DNA of 64,000 nucleotides from an uncultured Clostridia bacterium (lineage in GTDB: Bacteria > Bacillota > Clostridia > CAKSNL01 > HGM11501), in contig CAKSNL010000004.1 in assembly GCA_934476235.1 (NCBI GenBank), forward strand, positions 62,001-126,000, given 5' to 3'. The translations under genes were made by a program, and so were the position numbers. The notes beneath the pieces were generated by a model. That model was not told the DNA's origin, made no database searches, and saw nothing but the letters and a program-made list of their open reading frames with translations. Below, piece after piece: positions 1 to 6,720 of this stretch (position 1 is its first letter; each line of letters starts with the position of its first letter).

Positions 1-1
1 C

Positions 2-241
2 GTTTCCACCTCGATGGGAATGATTTCAAATTCCATCGGCTCCGGCATGGGCACGGCGGGTCTTGTCGGTCCCATAAACACTTACATAACCATGACGGCG
101 GACGGGATGAGCCCGCTTGTCACAATGGTCGAGATTATCTCGATGTACTTTTTGTTCCCGGCGCTCATCTCGCTTTTCTGCTCTGAAATTATGAGAAAAT
201 TCGGCATTATCAAAGAAGGAGATCTGCGCCTTGACCTGTAA
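2..241 (+). CDS. PTS sugar transporter subunit IIC, C-terminal end (partial)
   Basis: Only the last 79 residues of this membrane protein are present; the reading frame is open to the left edge of the window. The visible part has a glycine-rich stretch (GSGMGTAGLVGPINTY) and one hydrophobic helix, then a short cytoplasmic tail. This resembles the C-terminus of the PTS_EIIC_2 (PfoR-like) membrane family, which moves a sugar or polyol across the membrane. The substrate cannot be read. The stop overlaps the dusB start by 11 nt, so the two are probably one transcript with coupled translation. Confidence 0.6.
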   Translation, partial: VSTSMGMISNSIGSGMGTAGLVGPINTYITMTADGMSPLVTMVEIISMYFLFPALISLFCSEIMRKFGIIKEGDLRLDL

Positions 242-1142
242 AGTCTACTTAGCGCCCATGGCGGGAGTCGCCGACGAGGTGATGAGGAGAGTTTCGTCCC
301 GTTTCGGGCACTTTCTCCCGTTCACGGAAATGATAAGCGCAAAGGCGCTTCACTATAACGATAAGAAGACCGCGCTCCTTCTCCCCTCGGAGTATGAGGG
401 GAAAATGATTGTGCAGATTTTCGGGCACGAGACAAAGATTATGGCGGAGGGTGCAAAAAAAGTCGAGCCATATGCGACCGAGATCAACATCAATATGGGC
501 TGCCCGATGCCGAAGATCGCGAATAACGGGGACGGGAGCTCGCTCATGGCGGACCCCGAAAGAGCCGGCGAAATCGTCTCCGCCGTAAAGGGTGCGACTC
601 ATCTTCCCGTTTCGGTAAAATTCCGAAAGGGCATATCGTCCGACACGGCGGCGGACTTTGCGCGCGTTTTGGAGCACGCCGGGGCGGACAGGCTCTATAT
701 TCACGGGCGGACCAAGGAGCAGCTCTACAGCGGAAAAGCCGACCTTGACACCATAAAAAGCGTCGTCTCATCCGTAAACATTCCCGTCACGGGAAACGGC
801 GATATATTTTCCTATGCCGACGCGGAAAACATGATTAATAAAACCGGGTGCGAATCCGTTATGGTCGGGCGGGGAGCGCTCGGCAATCCCTTTATTTTCC
901 GCGAGCTTGACTTAAACGGCGAGTGCGAAGCGCCGGGGTCGGAGGAACGGCTCTCGGCGGCAATCATGCATTTAGACCTTGCGGTAAGTCTTAAGGGCTT
1001 GCGGCGCGGAGTTTTGGAATCGCGCAAGCACATCGCGTGGTATCTAAAATCACTTCCCGGCGCGGCGAAGATCCGTGCCGAGCTTTTCACCGAATCCGAC
1101 CCCGAAAAAATCAGGGCGCTTATTAACTCATTAAAAAAATAA
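231..1142 (+). CDS. dusB: tRNA-dihydrouridine synthase (DusB family)
   Basis: A flavin-dependent enzyme that reduces uridine to dihydrouridine in the tRNA D-loop. The 303-residue TIM-barrel shows the family landmarks: LAPMAGV at the N-terminus, NMGCP (catalytic Cys, near residue 90), VKFRKG (near 130), IHGRT (near 160), GNGD and MVGRGALGNP for FMN phosphate binding. The C-terminal third is helical. The start is TTG at 231, nine bases after an AAGGAG; translation is probably coupled to the upstream PTS gene. It converges on the yjjG-type gene and shares a bidirectional terminator with it. Confidence 0.93.
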   Translation: MTCKVYLAPMAGVADEVMRRVSSRFGHFLPFTEMISAKALHYNDKKTALLLPSEYEGKMIVQIFGHETKIMAEGAKKVEPYATEININMGCPMPKIANNGDGSSLMADPERAGEIVSAVKGATHLPVSVKFRKGISSDTAADFARVLEHAGADRLYIHGRTKEQLYSGKADLDTIKSVVSSVNIPVTGNGDIFSYADAENMINKTGCESVMVGRGALGNPFIFRELDLNGECEAPGSEERLSAAIMHLDLAVSLKGLRRGVLESRKHIAWYLKSLPGAAKIRAELFTESDPEKIRALINSLKK

Positions 1143-1143
1143 A

Positions 1144-1176
1144 AGAGAACGGAATTAAATTCCGTTCTCTTCTTTT
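1144..1176. terminator. Bidirectional terminator between dusB and yjjG-type gene
   Basis: Inverted repeat AGAGAACGGAA / TTCCGTTCTCT with a short A/T loop, bordered by A- and T-rich runs on both sides. It sits directly after the dusB stop and overlaps the last codons of the convergent gene. Confidence 0.7.
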
Positions 1177-1853
1177 ATGATATCATATACCTCATAAAGC
1201 GTTTTTGCCTCGCGCCAGACATTAACTCCCCTGTCGTTTTCATTCCCCTCGGGGTTGAACCACACGGTACGGATGCCCGCGTTGTTGCCGCCCGAAATAT
1301 CACTCGATAGCGAGTCGCCGACGATGACGGTCTTTTCCCTGTCGACATTTCTTATGCTCTTGAAGCACTCGTCAAAAAACCGCTTTTCAGGCTTCGGGCT
1401 GCCGATGATGCCGGAAATGAATATCCCGTCCATAATGCCCAAAAGCCCGGACTTTTGAGCCTTTTTCATCTGCGTTTCGGCATATCCGTTGGTGACGATG
1501 TACTGGCGAACGCCTTCGGCTTTGAGCGATTTTGTAACGCTGAGCGCTCCGTCGTTTAGGAAAACCGCCTCGCCCAGGTTCTTTCTGTAGACTTCGTTCA
1601 CGCGCGCAATGTCAAGCGAAATGCCGATAGTATCGAAAAATTCGCGAAAGCGGAGTGTAAAAATCCCGTCATAATCAAGCTCACCCTTTTCATAGCGTTT
1701 CCAGCATGAATCGTTGACGCGCGAATAAAGCGCGATGTCTTCCTCGCCCGGTACATAGCCGAATGAGGAAAGCGCCTTATAAAGCGCCTCATGCTCCGCC
1801 TTTTTAAAGTCCATCAGTGTGCCGTCAATATCCCAGAGAACAATATCAAACAT
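1155..1853 (-). CDS. yjjG: HAD-superfamily hydrolase, YjjG/YfnB-type nucleotidase
   Basis: A 232-residue haloacid-dehalogenase-type phosphatase. Motif I is DIDGT near residue 8 (nucleophile and acid/base Asp), motif II is VTNG near 120, the motif III lysine lies in SPKPEKRFF, and motif IV is VGDSLSSDI. The helical cap follows motif I. Length and the N-terminal pattern fit the YjjG/YfnB group, which dephosphorylates (non-canonical) nucleoside monophosphates; the substrate here is inferred from family only. It overlaps the upstream DMT transporter by 8 nt, so the two are likely co-translated. Confidence 0.8.
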   Translation of the reverse strand: MFDIVLWDIDGTLMDFKKAEHEALYKALSSFGYVPGEEDIALYSRVNDSCWKRYEKGELDYDGIFTLRFREFFDTIGISLDIARVNEVYRKNLGEAVFLNDGALSVTKSLKAEGVRQYIVTNGYAETQMKKAQKSGLLGIMDGIFISGIIGSPKPEKRFFDECFKSIRNVDREKTVIVGDSLSSDISGGNNAGIRTVWFNPEGNENDRGVNVWREAKTLYEVYDIIKEENGI

Positions 1854-2745
1854 GCTTTATCTCCTTTTCCGGAAGCTGAGCCAAAACTATCGCCGCAAAT
1901 ATCAAAACGCATCCGGCTATCTTGATAAGCTTGACCGGGTTTGACTCCGGCTGGAGAATCATCCCGGCGATAAGCGCGAAAACTGACTCTAAGCTCATTA
2001 TCATTGAAGCCGCGGTGGGCTTGGTGTATTTCTGCCCCAGCACCTGAAGCGTGTAGCCGACGCCGCTTGACATCGCCCCTGCATAGAGTATCGAACTTTT
2101 TGCCGCCCAGATATCTTCAAACGACGGCTTTTCAAATATCAGCATTAAAATCCCGGATATCACTGCGCACACGAAAAACTGAAGGCACGAAAGCCTGACC
2201 CCGTCCACCTTGCCGACAAAATGGTCAACCACCAGTATATGCACCGCGAAAAGGAACGCACTGATCAAAACCAGCAAGCAACCGAATGTGAAACCGCCGA
2301 ACTTTTCCGTCAGAAGGTAGAACCCGAAAAGCGCGAGCGCGACCCCGATCCAGGTCTTTATCCCGATTTTCGAGCCAAAAAGTATTTTTATGAGCGGAAC
2401 TATCAATATGTAAAGCGCAGTGATAAATCCCGCGTCCCCGGCAGCTGTGTCCTGTGCCACGCCGGACTGCTGAAATGCGCTTGCCGCGCAAAGCGCCGCA
2501 CCGCAAGCCAGTCCGCCCTTAAGGAGCATTTTTTTATCCTCAGGCTCTTTTTTCTCATTGTCCTCATTCGTTTTGGAAAAAATAAATATCACCGGAACCA
2601 GAACCGCCGCGCCTATAAACGAGCGCACCGAAAGGAAGGTGAACGCGCCGACATGCTTCATCCCCTCGCTCTGTGCAACAAACGCAATGCCCCAGACAAG
2701 CGCGCAGATGAAAAGCATTATATTTCCCTTGACCTGCGATTTCAT
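1846..2745 (-). CDS. DMT-superfamily transporter with two EamA domains
   Basis: An integral membrane protein of 299 residues with about ten hydrophobic helices arranged as two EamA repeats (roughly 5-145 and 155-290). The first helix has the usual ALVWGIAFVAQ signature. The family exports or imports small metabolites; the substrate cannot be inferred. The start at MKSQVKGN is chosen because AAAAGGGGG lies seven bases upstream; the frame stays open for 19 more codons upstream but that stretch runs into the promoter. It forms a two-gene operon with the yjjG-type gene. Confidence 0.82.
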   Translation of the reverse strand: MKSQVKGNIMLFICALVWGIAFVAQSEGMKHVGAFTFLSVRSFIGAAVLVPVIFIFSKTNEDNEKKEPEDKKMLLKGGLACGAALCAASAFQQSGVAQDTAAGDAGFITALYILIVPLIKILFGSKIGIKTWIGVALALFGFYLLTEKFGGFTFGCLLVLISAFLFAVHILVVDHFVGKVDGVRLSCLQFFVCAVISGILMLIFEKPSFEDIWAAKSSILYAGAMSSGVGYTLQVLGQKYTKPTAASMIMSLESVFALIAGMILQPESNPVKLIKIAGCVLIFAAIVLAQLPEKEIKHV

Positions 2746-2766
2746 TGTAATGCCCCCTTTTATACT

Positions 2767-2795
2767 ATTATAATTCATTTCCCCCCTTTTTTCAA
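2767..2795 (-). promoter_or_regulatory. Promoter of the DMT transporter operon
   Basis: On the minus strand TTGAAA and TATAAT are 17 nt apart, immediately upstream of the transporter ribosome-binding site. Confidence 0.65.
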
Positions 2796-2810
2796 ACGGC
2801 AAATAAACGA

Positions 2811-2838
2811 AAAAAACAGCGGCAAAATGCCGCTGTTT
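2811..2838 (-). terminator. Rho-independent terminator of the deacetylase unit
   Basis: Stem AAACAGCGGC / GCCGCTGTTT with a 5-nt loop, followed on the minus strand by a T run. It lies 12 nt after the deacetylase stop codon. Confidence 0.85.
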
Positions 2839-2849
2839 ATGTATTAGCG

Positions 2850-4169
2850 CTATATTTCGGGAACCGGGGTCGGGCGTGAGGAATCGAAAACCTCGGTAAC
2901 GTTAAAAAGGTCGTTTAAGAGCCCGGGATTATAGTACATTCTGTATCCGTCTAAATTTCTTCTGCCCTGTCTTAAATAGCCATCTCCCATCTGTACCCAG
3001 TAACGGTGCGAGTCCACGTTGCAGAAATAGTTAAAGCCGTAGCTTTTGAGCAGATTGTATCTGTCGCCCGAATAGGACTCGATCCCGGCAATGTCAAAGC
3101 CGTTGGCGTATATCATGATGTCGGTCTTTCCGACAATGGGGGTGACTTCGTCGTTCCACTTTTTCACGTCGTTCGCGAAACGGTTAAACTCGATATCGCC
3201 GTAGCGCAGATGTCCCCAGCTGTGGCTCGCAAATTCAAACCCGTCCGCCTTCAATGCGTCGGCAACCTTTTTCGCCTCGGCGATTTCGGACTCGGAATAT
3301 CCGTTCCCGGATGGCGAGGTGCGGTAGCCTAAAACCCCGTCATATCCGGTGAGCGCCAAAATCGCCTTTGCGCCCTTATAGGAAAAGTCCGGGTGCTTTT
3401 CTATAAACCTGTCAAGCAGGGGAACAAGGTCATAGTCGCCCGTCGTCACGCTGCCGTCCTTATTTTTGTATTCGCAGGTGGGTCTCCCGTCGTCCCCCAC
3501 CACGAGCCTTGTCGCAAACCCATCGCCCGTCATGTACTCGTAATAGCACACATCGTCCTGAGACATCACGAATGGAATTCTCCCTTCGGGGAGCATAAGC
3601 TTTTTCGCCGTCATCTTCCCCGTTTCATCGATTTCCGCCATATCGTGAAGGCTTATCAGAATGTACCCGCGGTCATACATTTCCTCAAGTATCTTATTAA
3701 ACTCGTCAACCGTCGTCATGTACTGGTTATAGCCGGCTTCCTTATAGTCGCCGTCAAATGAGAGTGACGGGTCGACAATAAGCGTATGAAAGAAAATGTG
3801 CGTCACGTTCTTAATATCGGGGTATTCGACCAAGGTCTTTTTCCCCTCTGAGTATTTTTCATATGCGCCGGAAAGCTCCTCGTCCGCCTCATAGCCCCCG
3901 TATGCCGCGATTTTTTCCATCGCCGCGTCATAGTCAAAGCCTTCAGCCAGTTTTTCGGCTTCCGTGAGTACAAGCGCACGCGCCGCTTCTGCCGCGGCTT
4001 TAGCCTCCTTCTCCGCTCTCGACTTATTCACCATTGAGCGGATGAGCGCAAACACCCCGTACACGATAAGCGCGGCTATTATAAAGAGTATTCCTAAGAC
4101 AACGGCGGCGTCTCTTCTTTTTTTGCGCCGTCTTTTCCTTTTTTTAATTTCAAGTTCTCTGTCTTCCAT
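2850..4169 (-). CDS. Membrane-anchored polysaccharide deacetylase (NodB-like)
   Basis: A 439-residue protein with a very basic N-terminus (KKRKRRRKKRR), one transmembrane helix (about 24-46), an alanine/glutamate-rich linker predicted to be coiled coil (about 50-115), and a NodB-like carbohydrate esterase 4 domain (about 125-420). The metal-site motif 1 reads SQDDV (normally TFDDG) and motif 2 reads SHSWGH, so the Asp pair and the two His are kept. It probably deacetylates a cell-wall or extracellular glycan at the outer membrane face. It follows the lipoprotein gene by 21 nt and ends at a strong terminator. Confidence 0.8.
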   Translation of the reverse strand: MEDRELEIKKRKRRRKKRRDAAVVLGILFIIAALIVYGVFALIRSMVNKSRAEKEAKAAAEAARALVLTEAEKLAEGFDYDAAMEKIAAYGGYEADEELSGAYEKYSEGKKTLVEYPDIKNVTHIFFHTLIVDPSLSFDGDYKEAGYNQYMTTVDEFNKILEEMYDRGYILISLHDMAEIDETGKMTAKKLMLPEGRIPFVMSQDDVCYYEYMTGDGFATRLVVGDDGRPTCEYKNKDGSVTTGDYDLVPLLDRFIEKHPDFSYKGAKAILALTGYDGVLGYRTSPSGNGYSESEIAEAKKVADALKADGFEFASHSWGHLRYGDIEFNRFANDVKKWNDEVTPIVGKTDIMIYANGFDIAGIESYSGDRYNLLKSYGFNYFCNVDSHRYWVQMGDGYLRQGRRNLDGYRMYYNPGLLNDLFNVTEVFDSSRPTPVPEI

Positions 4170-4190
4170 TTCGCCCCTCCGCTTTTATTT

Positions 4191-5042
4191 CTATTCTATG
4201 ATTCTTTTTCCGTCCTTCGCGCCGTAGGTCAGAATTTCAACCGGCTCAGTCTTACCATATTCATGCTTAACATAAGTTATGCTTTCATCGCCCTTTTTAA
4301 ATTGAAGCTCGTAAACATACCTTGTTCCGTCTTCAACCTTTTCGCGGGTGCCGATCCACATCGGATAATCCGCAAGCTCCTTTTTTTCCAAAAGCGCGTT
4401 TGAGACTTCACTGCTTACGCCTTCGTCGGTAAGCAGCGGATGTTCAAAGTCGCCGTATTCGCCGACTTCAGAGTCCTCTCTGCCGATGGATTTAAGATAG
4501 CTCTTTACATAGTTTTTCTCCTGACCCAAAAGCTGACTGTAGCCAAGATCGTCATACTTTTTGGAGAACGATTCAAGCTTGCCGTAGCGGTCTTTGAATA
4601 TCTCGCGGAGCGACGGCTCATAGTATGCTCCGTCCTCGGGCATTTCAAAGCCCGTCACAGTCATGTTTTTGTCGAACGTGACCTTCACGGGAGCCGCACC
4701 CAAACCGGAGACCTTGATAAAGTTTCCGTCCTCAAATCCGTACTCTCCGTAGCTTACCACGGCGTAAACGACCGTGTCATCGCCCGATTTTTCGGTGTCG
4801 ATTATAATATGCCCCTCGGCGCGGCACTCGCCCCCCAAATACCCGCCTTCATTATATGAGAGCACCGCCTCGCCCATCGCATCGGACACGCTCTTGTTTT
4901 TCTCCGCACCGGAAACGATGACATTCGTCGGTCCGTCGCTTCCGCCGATCACGGCAACATTTTTCGTGCATGCTGAAAGCGATGCGGCAAGCGTCAAAGT
5001 TCCTATTAAAGCGAGTGTTTTATTAAGGTAATTTTTTGTCAT
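4191..5042 (-). CDS. Lipoprotein with an IGGSDGPT motif
   Basis: A 283-residue exported protein. The first 25 residues are a lipoprotein signal ending in LSAC (lipid-modified Cys 25). Just after the Cys comes VAVIGGSDGPTNVIVSG, which matches the glycine-rich IGG(A/S)DGPT signature of sodium-pumping decarboxylase beta subunits, although the remainder shows no membrane helices and is not that enzyme. The remaining 230 residues look like a soluble alpha/beta domain that I do not recognise. It has its own promoter and is followed by the deacetylase, suggesting an envelope role. Function unknown. Confidence 0.75.
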   Translation of the reverse strand: MTKNYLNKTLALIGTLTLAASLSACTKNVAVIGGSDGPTNVIVSGAEKNKSVSDAMGEAVLSYNEGGYLGGECRAEGHIIIDTEKSGDDTVVYAVVSYGEYGFEDGNFIKVSGLGAAPVKVTFDKNMTVTGFEMPEDGAYYEPSLREIFKDRYGKLESFSKKYDDLGYSQLLGQEKNYVKSYLKSIGREDSEVGEYGDFEHPLLTDEGVSSEVSNALLEKKELADYPMWIGTREKVEDGTRYVYELQFKKGDESITYVKHEYGKTEPVEILTYGAKDGKRIIE

Positions 5043-5063
5043 ACCATATTCCTCCTTACCTTC

Positions 5064-5091
5064 ATTATAGCATTTTGGTTACCGTTGTCAA
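5064..5091 (-). promoter_or_regulatory. Promoter of lipoprotein-deacetylase unit
   Basis: Minus-strand TTGACA and TATAAT separated by 16 nt, followed by AAGGAGG before the lipoprotein ATG. Confidence 0.75.
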
Positions 5092-5200
5092 CGGGCTTTT
5101 GGCAAAATTTAAACATTTAATTATCGGGCAATAAAAAAGCAATAAACGTAATATTTTAAATTTCTGTGTCATTTGTTAAAATAAAAATTTAAAAAACCAC

Positions 5201-5229
5201 TTGACAAATGCGAAAGCTTGTTATATAAT
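5201..5229 (+). promoter_or_regulatory. Promoter of tRNA-Glu
   Basis: Consensus TTGACA and TATAAT with a 17-nt spacer, 12 nt upstream of the tRNA 5' end. Confidence 0.85.
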
Positions 5230-5241
5230 AGATGAGTAATC

Positions 5242-5317
5242 GGCCTTATCGTCTAGTGGCCTAGGACGGAGCCCTCTCACGGCTCAAACTGGGGTTCGAC
5301 TCCCCATAAGGTCACCA
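5242..5317 (+). tRNA. tRNA-Glu (anticodon CTC)
   Basis: A 76-nt cloverleaf with acceptor GGCCTTA pairing to TAAGGTC (one G-T), T-loop GTTCGACTC, an anticodon loop reading CCTCTCAC and an encoded CCA end. The CTC anticodon reads GAG. Confidence 0.93.
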
Positions 5318-5320
5318 TAT

Positions 5321-5352
5321 CGGAACAAGCCAGTGCTTGTTCCGATTTTTTT
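5321..5352 (+). terminator. Terminator of tRNA-Glu
   Basis: Perfect 10-bp stem CGGAACAAGC / GCTTGTTCCG with a CAGT loop and a seven-T tail, four bases after the tRNA CCA. Confidence 0.9.
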
Positions 5353-5369
5353 ATGTAAAAAATCTTTGC

Positions 5370-5401
5370 AAGCGTTTCATGCGAAACCGAAACGCTTTTT
5401 T
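5370..5401 (+). terminator. Second terminator-like hairpin after tRNA-Glu
   Basis: Stem AAGCGTTTC / GAAACGCTT with a 10-nt loop and a T6 tail. It lies between the tRNA terminator and the truncated transporter and may be left over from a gene removed here. Confidence 0.6.
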
Positions 5402-5419
5402 CATTGCTTTTCCGGAAAG

Positions 5420-6086
5420 TTTATCGGAGGTCGACCTTAACAAGTCTGTCAACCAGATAGAACTCTTCGACACCGGCGTTGCCATTCTCGCCGGCATGAT
5501 GATAATTCCCGCGGTATTCGTTTTCTCCGGAACCGAAGGCATGGGCGCGGGAACAAGCCTTATGTTTATATCGCTTCCGAAGGTATTTGCCGCAATGGGA
5601 ACTGCCGGAATCTTTGTCGGAATACTTTTCTTTGTCGCCGCGATTTTCGCGACATTAACAAGCTGCATATCCGTGCTTGAGTCTATCGTTGCAAACCGCA
5701 TGGAAATCTTCCGTTCAAGCCGAAAAAAGACCGTTCTGATCCTCTCGGCAATCTATCTTGCCGCGTCCGCAGTAATTGCTTTGGGATACAGCATATTCTA
5801 TTTTGAAGTGAAGCTTCCCAACGGCTCGACGGGGCAGCTTTTGGACATTGGCGACTACATCAGCAACAGCGTTATGATGCCGTTTATTGCGCTGCTTTCG
5901 ACGGTTTTGATAGGCTGGGTGGCAGGACCCGAATTCGTGACGGACGAAATGGAGGGAAACGGCGAAAAGTTCGGAAGGAAAAAGCTCTACCGCGTTATGA
6001 TCCGCTACATTGCACCTGTTTTGATGCTCATTTTATTTCCGGAGTCAACCGGACTTCTTTCAAAGCAGGTCGGAATATTTGAATAA
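5420..6086 (+). pseudogene. Truncated NSS-family sodium-dependent symporter (C-terminal half)
   Basis: About 220 residues clearly match the second half of a bacterial neurotransmitter:sodium symporter: the stretch VNQIELFDTGVAILAGM corresponds to the middle of the family, followed by GTEGMGAGTSL, LTSCISVLESIVA and four further hydrophobic helices, ending naturally at ESTGLLSKQVGIFE. A full protein is about 440 residues; helices 1-6, which carry most sodium- and substrate-binding residues, are missing. There is no plausible start or ribosome site, and 90 nt upstream are tRNA terminators. The frame runs open into that region but is not homologous there. Probably a deletion remnant, or a join artefact. 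Confidence 0.75.
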
Positions 6087-6092
6087 TAAAAA

Positions 6093-6126
6093 GGGACTGA
6101 AAAATGAATTTTTCAGTCCCTTTTTT
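6093..6126 (+). terminator. Terminator after the NSS fragment
   Basis: 12-bp stem GGGACTGAAAAA / TTTTTCAGTCCC followed by T6. It is the intact 3' end of the former symporter gene. Confidence 0.85.
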
Positions 6127-6411
6127 ATTTACGGCACCGATGCCCTAATTTGCTTACACTTATTCACTATTCCCTATTACTTATTACCTTACAAAAATCG
6201 GCAAATATAAGGAACAATGAAAAAGTGAATAGTGAAGATGTAAAAAGTAATAAGTGAAAAGCGCCGAAGGCGCAAATCCGCAAAAAGGTGGTAGTGACAA
6301 AAAGCCGTTCGTGAGTGCGTTTACAAACGAATAGGCTCTTTAGGAGCGTGCCTTTTTGCGAAAAGGAGGAACTCACGGAGCTTGCGGAAGATTTTTTTAA
6401 AATAAAAAAAT
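6127..6411. other. Gene-free A/T-rich stretch with repeated TTCACTATT/TATTAC words
   Basis: No credible gene. The left part (about 6160-6255) contains short iterated words such as TTATTCACTATT and TATTACTTATTAC, together with their inverse (GTGAATAGTGAA, AAAAAGTAATAAG), forming an imperfect inverted repeat. The right part contains GCGCCGAAGGCGC and other short hairpins. Open frames here are low-complexity and lack ribosome sites. Confidence 0.4.
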
Positions 6412-6434
6412 CGGAACAAGCATAACTTGTTCCG
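6412..6434 (-). terminator. Terminator-like hairpin beside the tRNA-derived remnant
   Basis: Stem CGGAACAAG / CTTGTTCCG with a 5-nt loop; on the minus strand it is followed by ATTTTTTT. The stem equals that of the tRNA-Glu terminator at 5321-5344. Confidence 0.6.
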
Positions 6435-6437
6435 ACG

Positions 6438-6536
6438 TGGTATGCCCGATGCGATTCTGACTGCGGACTTTTCGTCCGCAGCTAACTCGCTAACGCTCGT
6501 CACGACAAGTTCGAATCGTACGATTAAACCCACCAA
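6438..6536. repeat. tRNA-derived remnant with a 20-bp copy of the tRNA-Arg 3' end (att-like)
   Basis: Positions 6438-6457 repeat exactly the 20 bp at 6577-6596, which run from the CCA end to the T-loop of tRNA-Arg. Then come an 8-bp hairpin (CTGCGGAC / GTCCGCAG), the words CTAACTCGCTAACGCTCGTC, and a segment near 6508-6535 (GTTCGAATCG ... ACCCACCA) that looks like the 3' end of another tRNA pointing the opposite way. No complete cloverleaf can be drawn. The copied T-loop-to-CCA segment is what site-specific integration into a tRNA gene leaves behind, but no integrase is present. Confidence 0.55.
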
Positions 6537-6576
6537 AAAACAGGGGGTGTGCCTCACGGCACATCCCCCTGTTTTT
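6537..6576 (-). terminator. Terminator of tRNA-Arg
   Basis: 13-bp stem CAGGGGGTGTGCC / GGCACATCCCCCTG (one G-T) with a TCAC loop and A6/T6 flanks, immediately after the tRNA CCA end on the minus strand. Confidence 0.88.
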
Positions 6577-6653
6577 TGGTATGCCCGATGCGATTCGAAC
6601 GCACGACACATGGCGTCGGAGGCCATTGCTCTATCCGGCTGAGCTACGGGCAC
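6577..6653 (-). tRNA. tRNA-Arg (anticodon CCG)
   Basis: A 77-nt cloverleaf on the minus strand: acceptor GTGCCCG / CGGGCAT, D-arm GCTC...GAGC, anticodon arm ATGGC-CTCCGAC-GCCAT, T-arm with TTCGAAT loop, and encoded CCA. Anticodon CCG reads CGG. Confidence 0.93.
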
Positions 6654-6685
6654 ATATTATGCGCACCTTCCGGCGCGCTTTTTAT

Positions 6686-6714
6686 AGTATATCACATTTT
6701 CTCCCTTTTGTAAA
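6686..6714 (-). promoter_or_regulatory. Promoter of tRNA-Arg
   Basis: Minus-strand TTTACA and TATACT separated by 17 nt, about 33 nt upstream of the tRNA. Confidence 0.6.
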
Positions 6715-6720
6715 CAAAAA

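Noticed and set aside
2221..2847. 208-residue plus-strand open frame
   Set aside because: Antisense to the DMT transporter, rich in charged residues with no recognisable domain or ribosome site.
5100..5240. Riboswitch or leader upstream of tRNA-Glu
   Set aside because: The stretch is A/T-rich with only the promoter; no conserved riboswitch-like helices or downstream regulated gene.
5337..5419. Coding start of the symporter fragment at 5337
   Set aside because: This ATG lies within the tRNA-Glu terminator and the encoded residues do not match the family, so the frame is open by chance.
6321..6653. 110-residue open frame on the minus strand through tRNA-Arg
   Set aside because: It translates a tRNA, its terminator and the tRNA-derived remnant; no ribosome site and no protein-like pattern.
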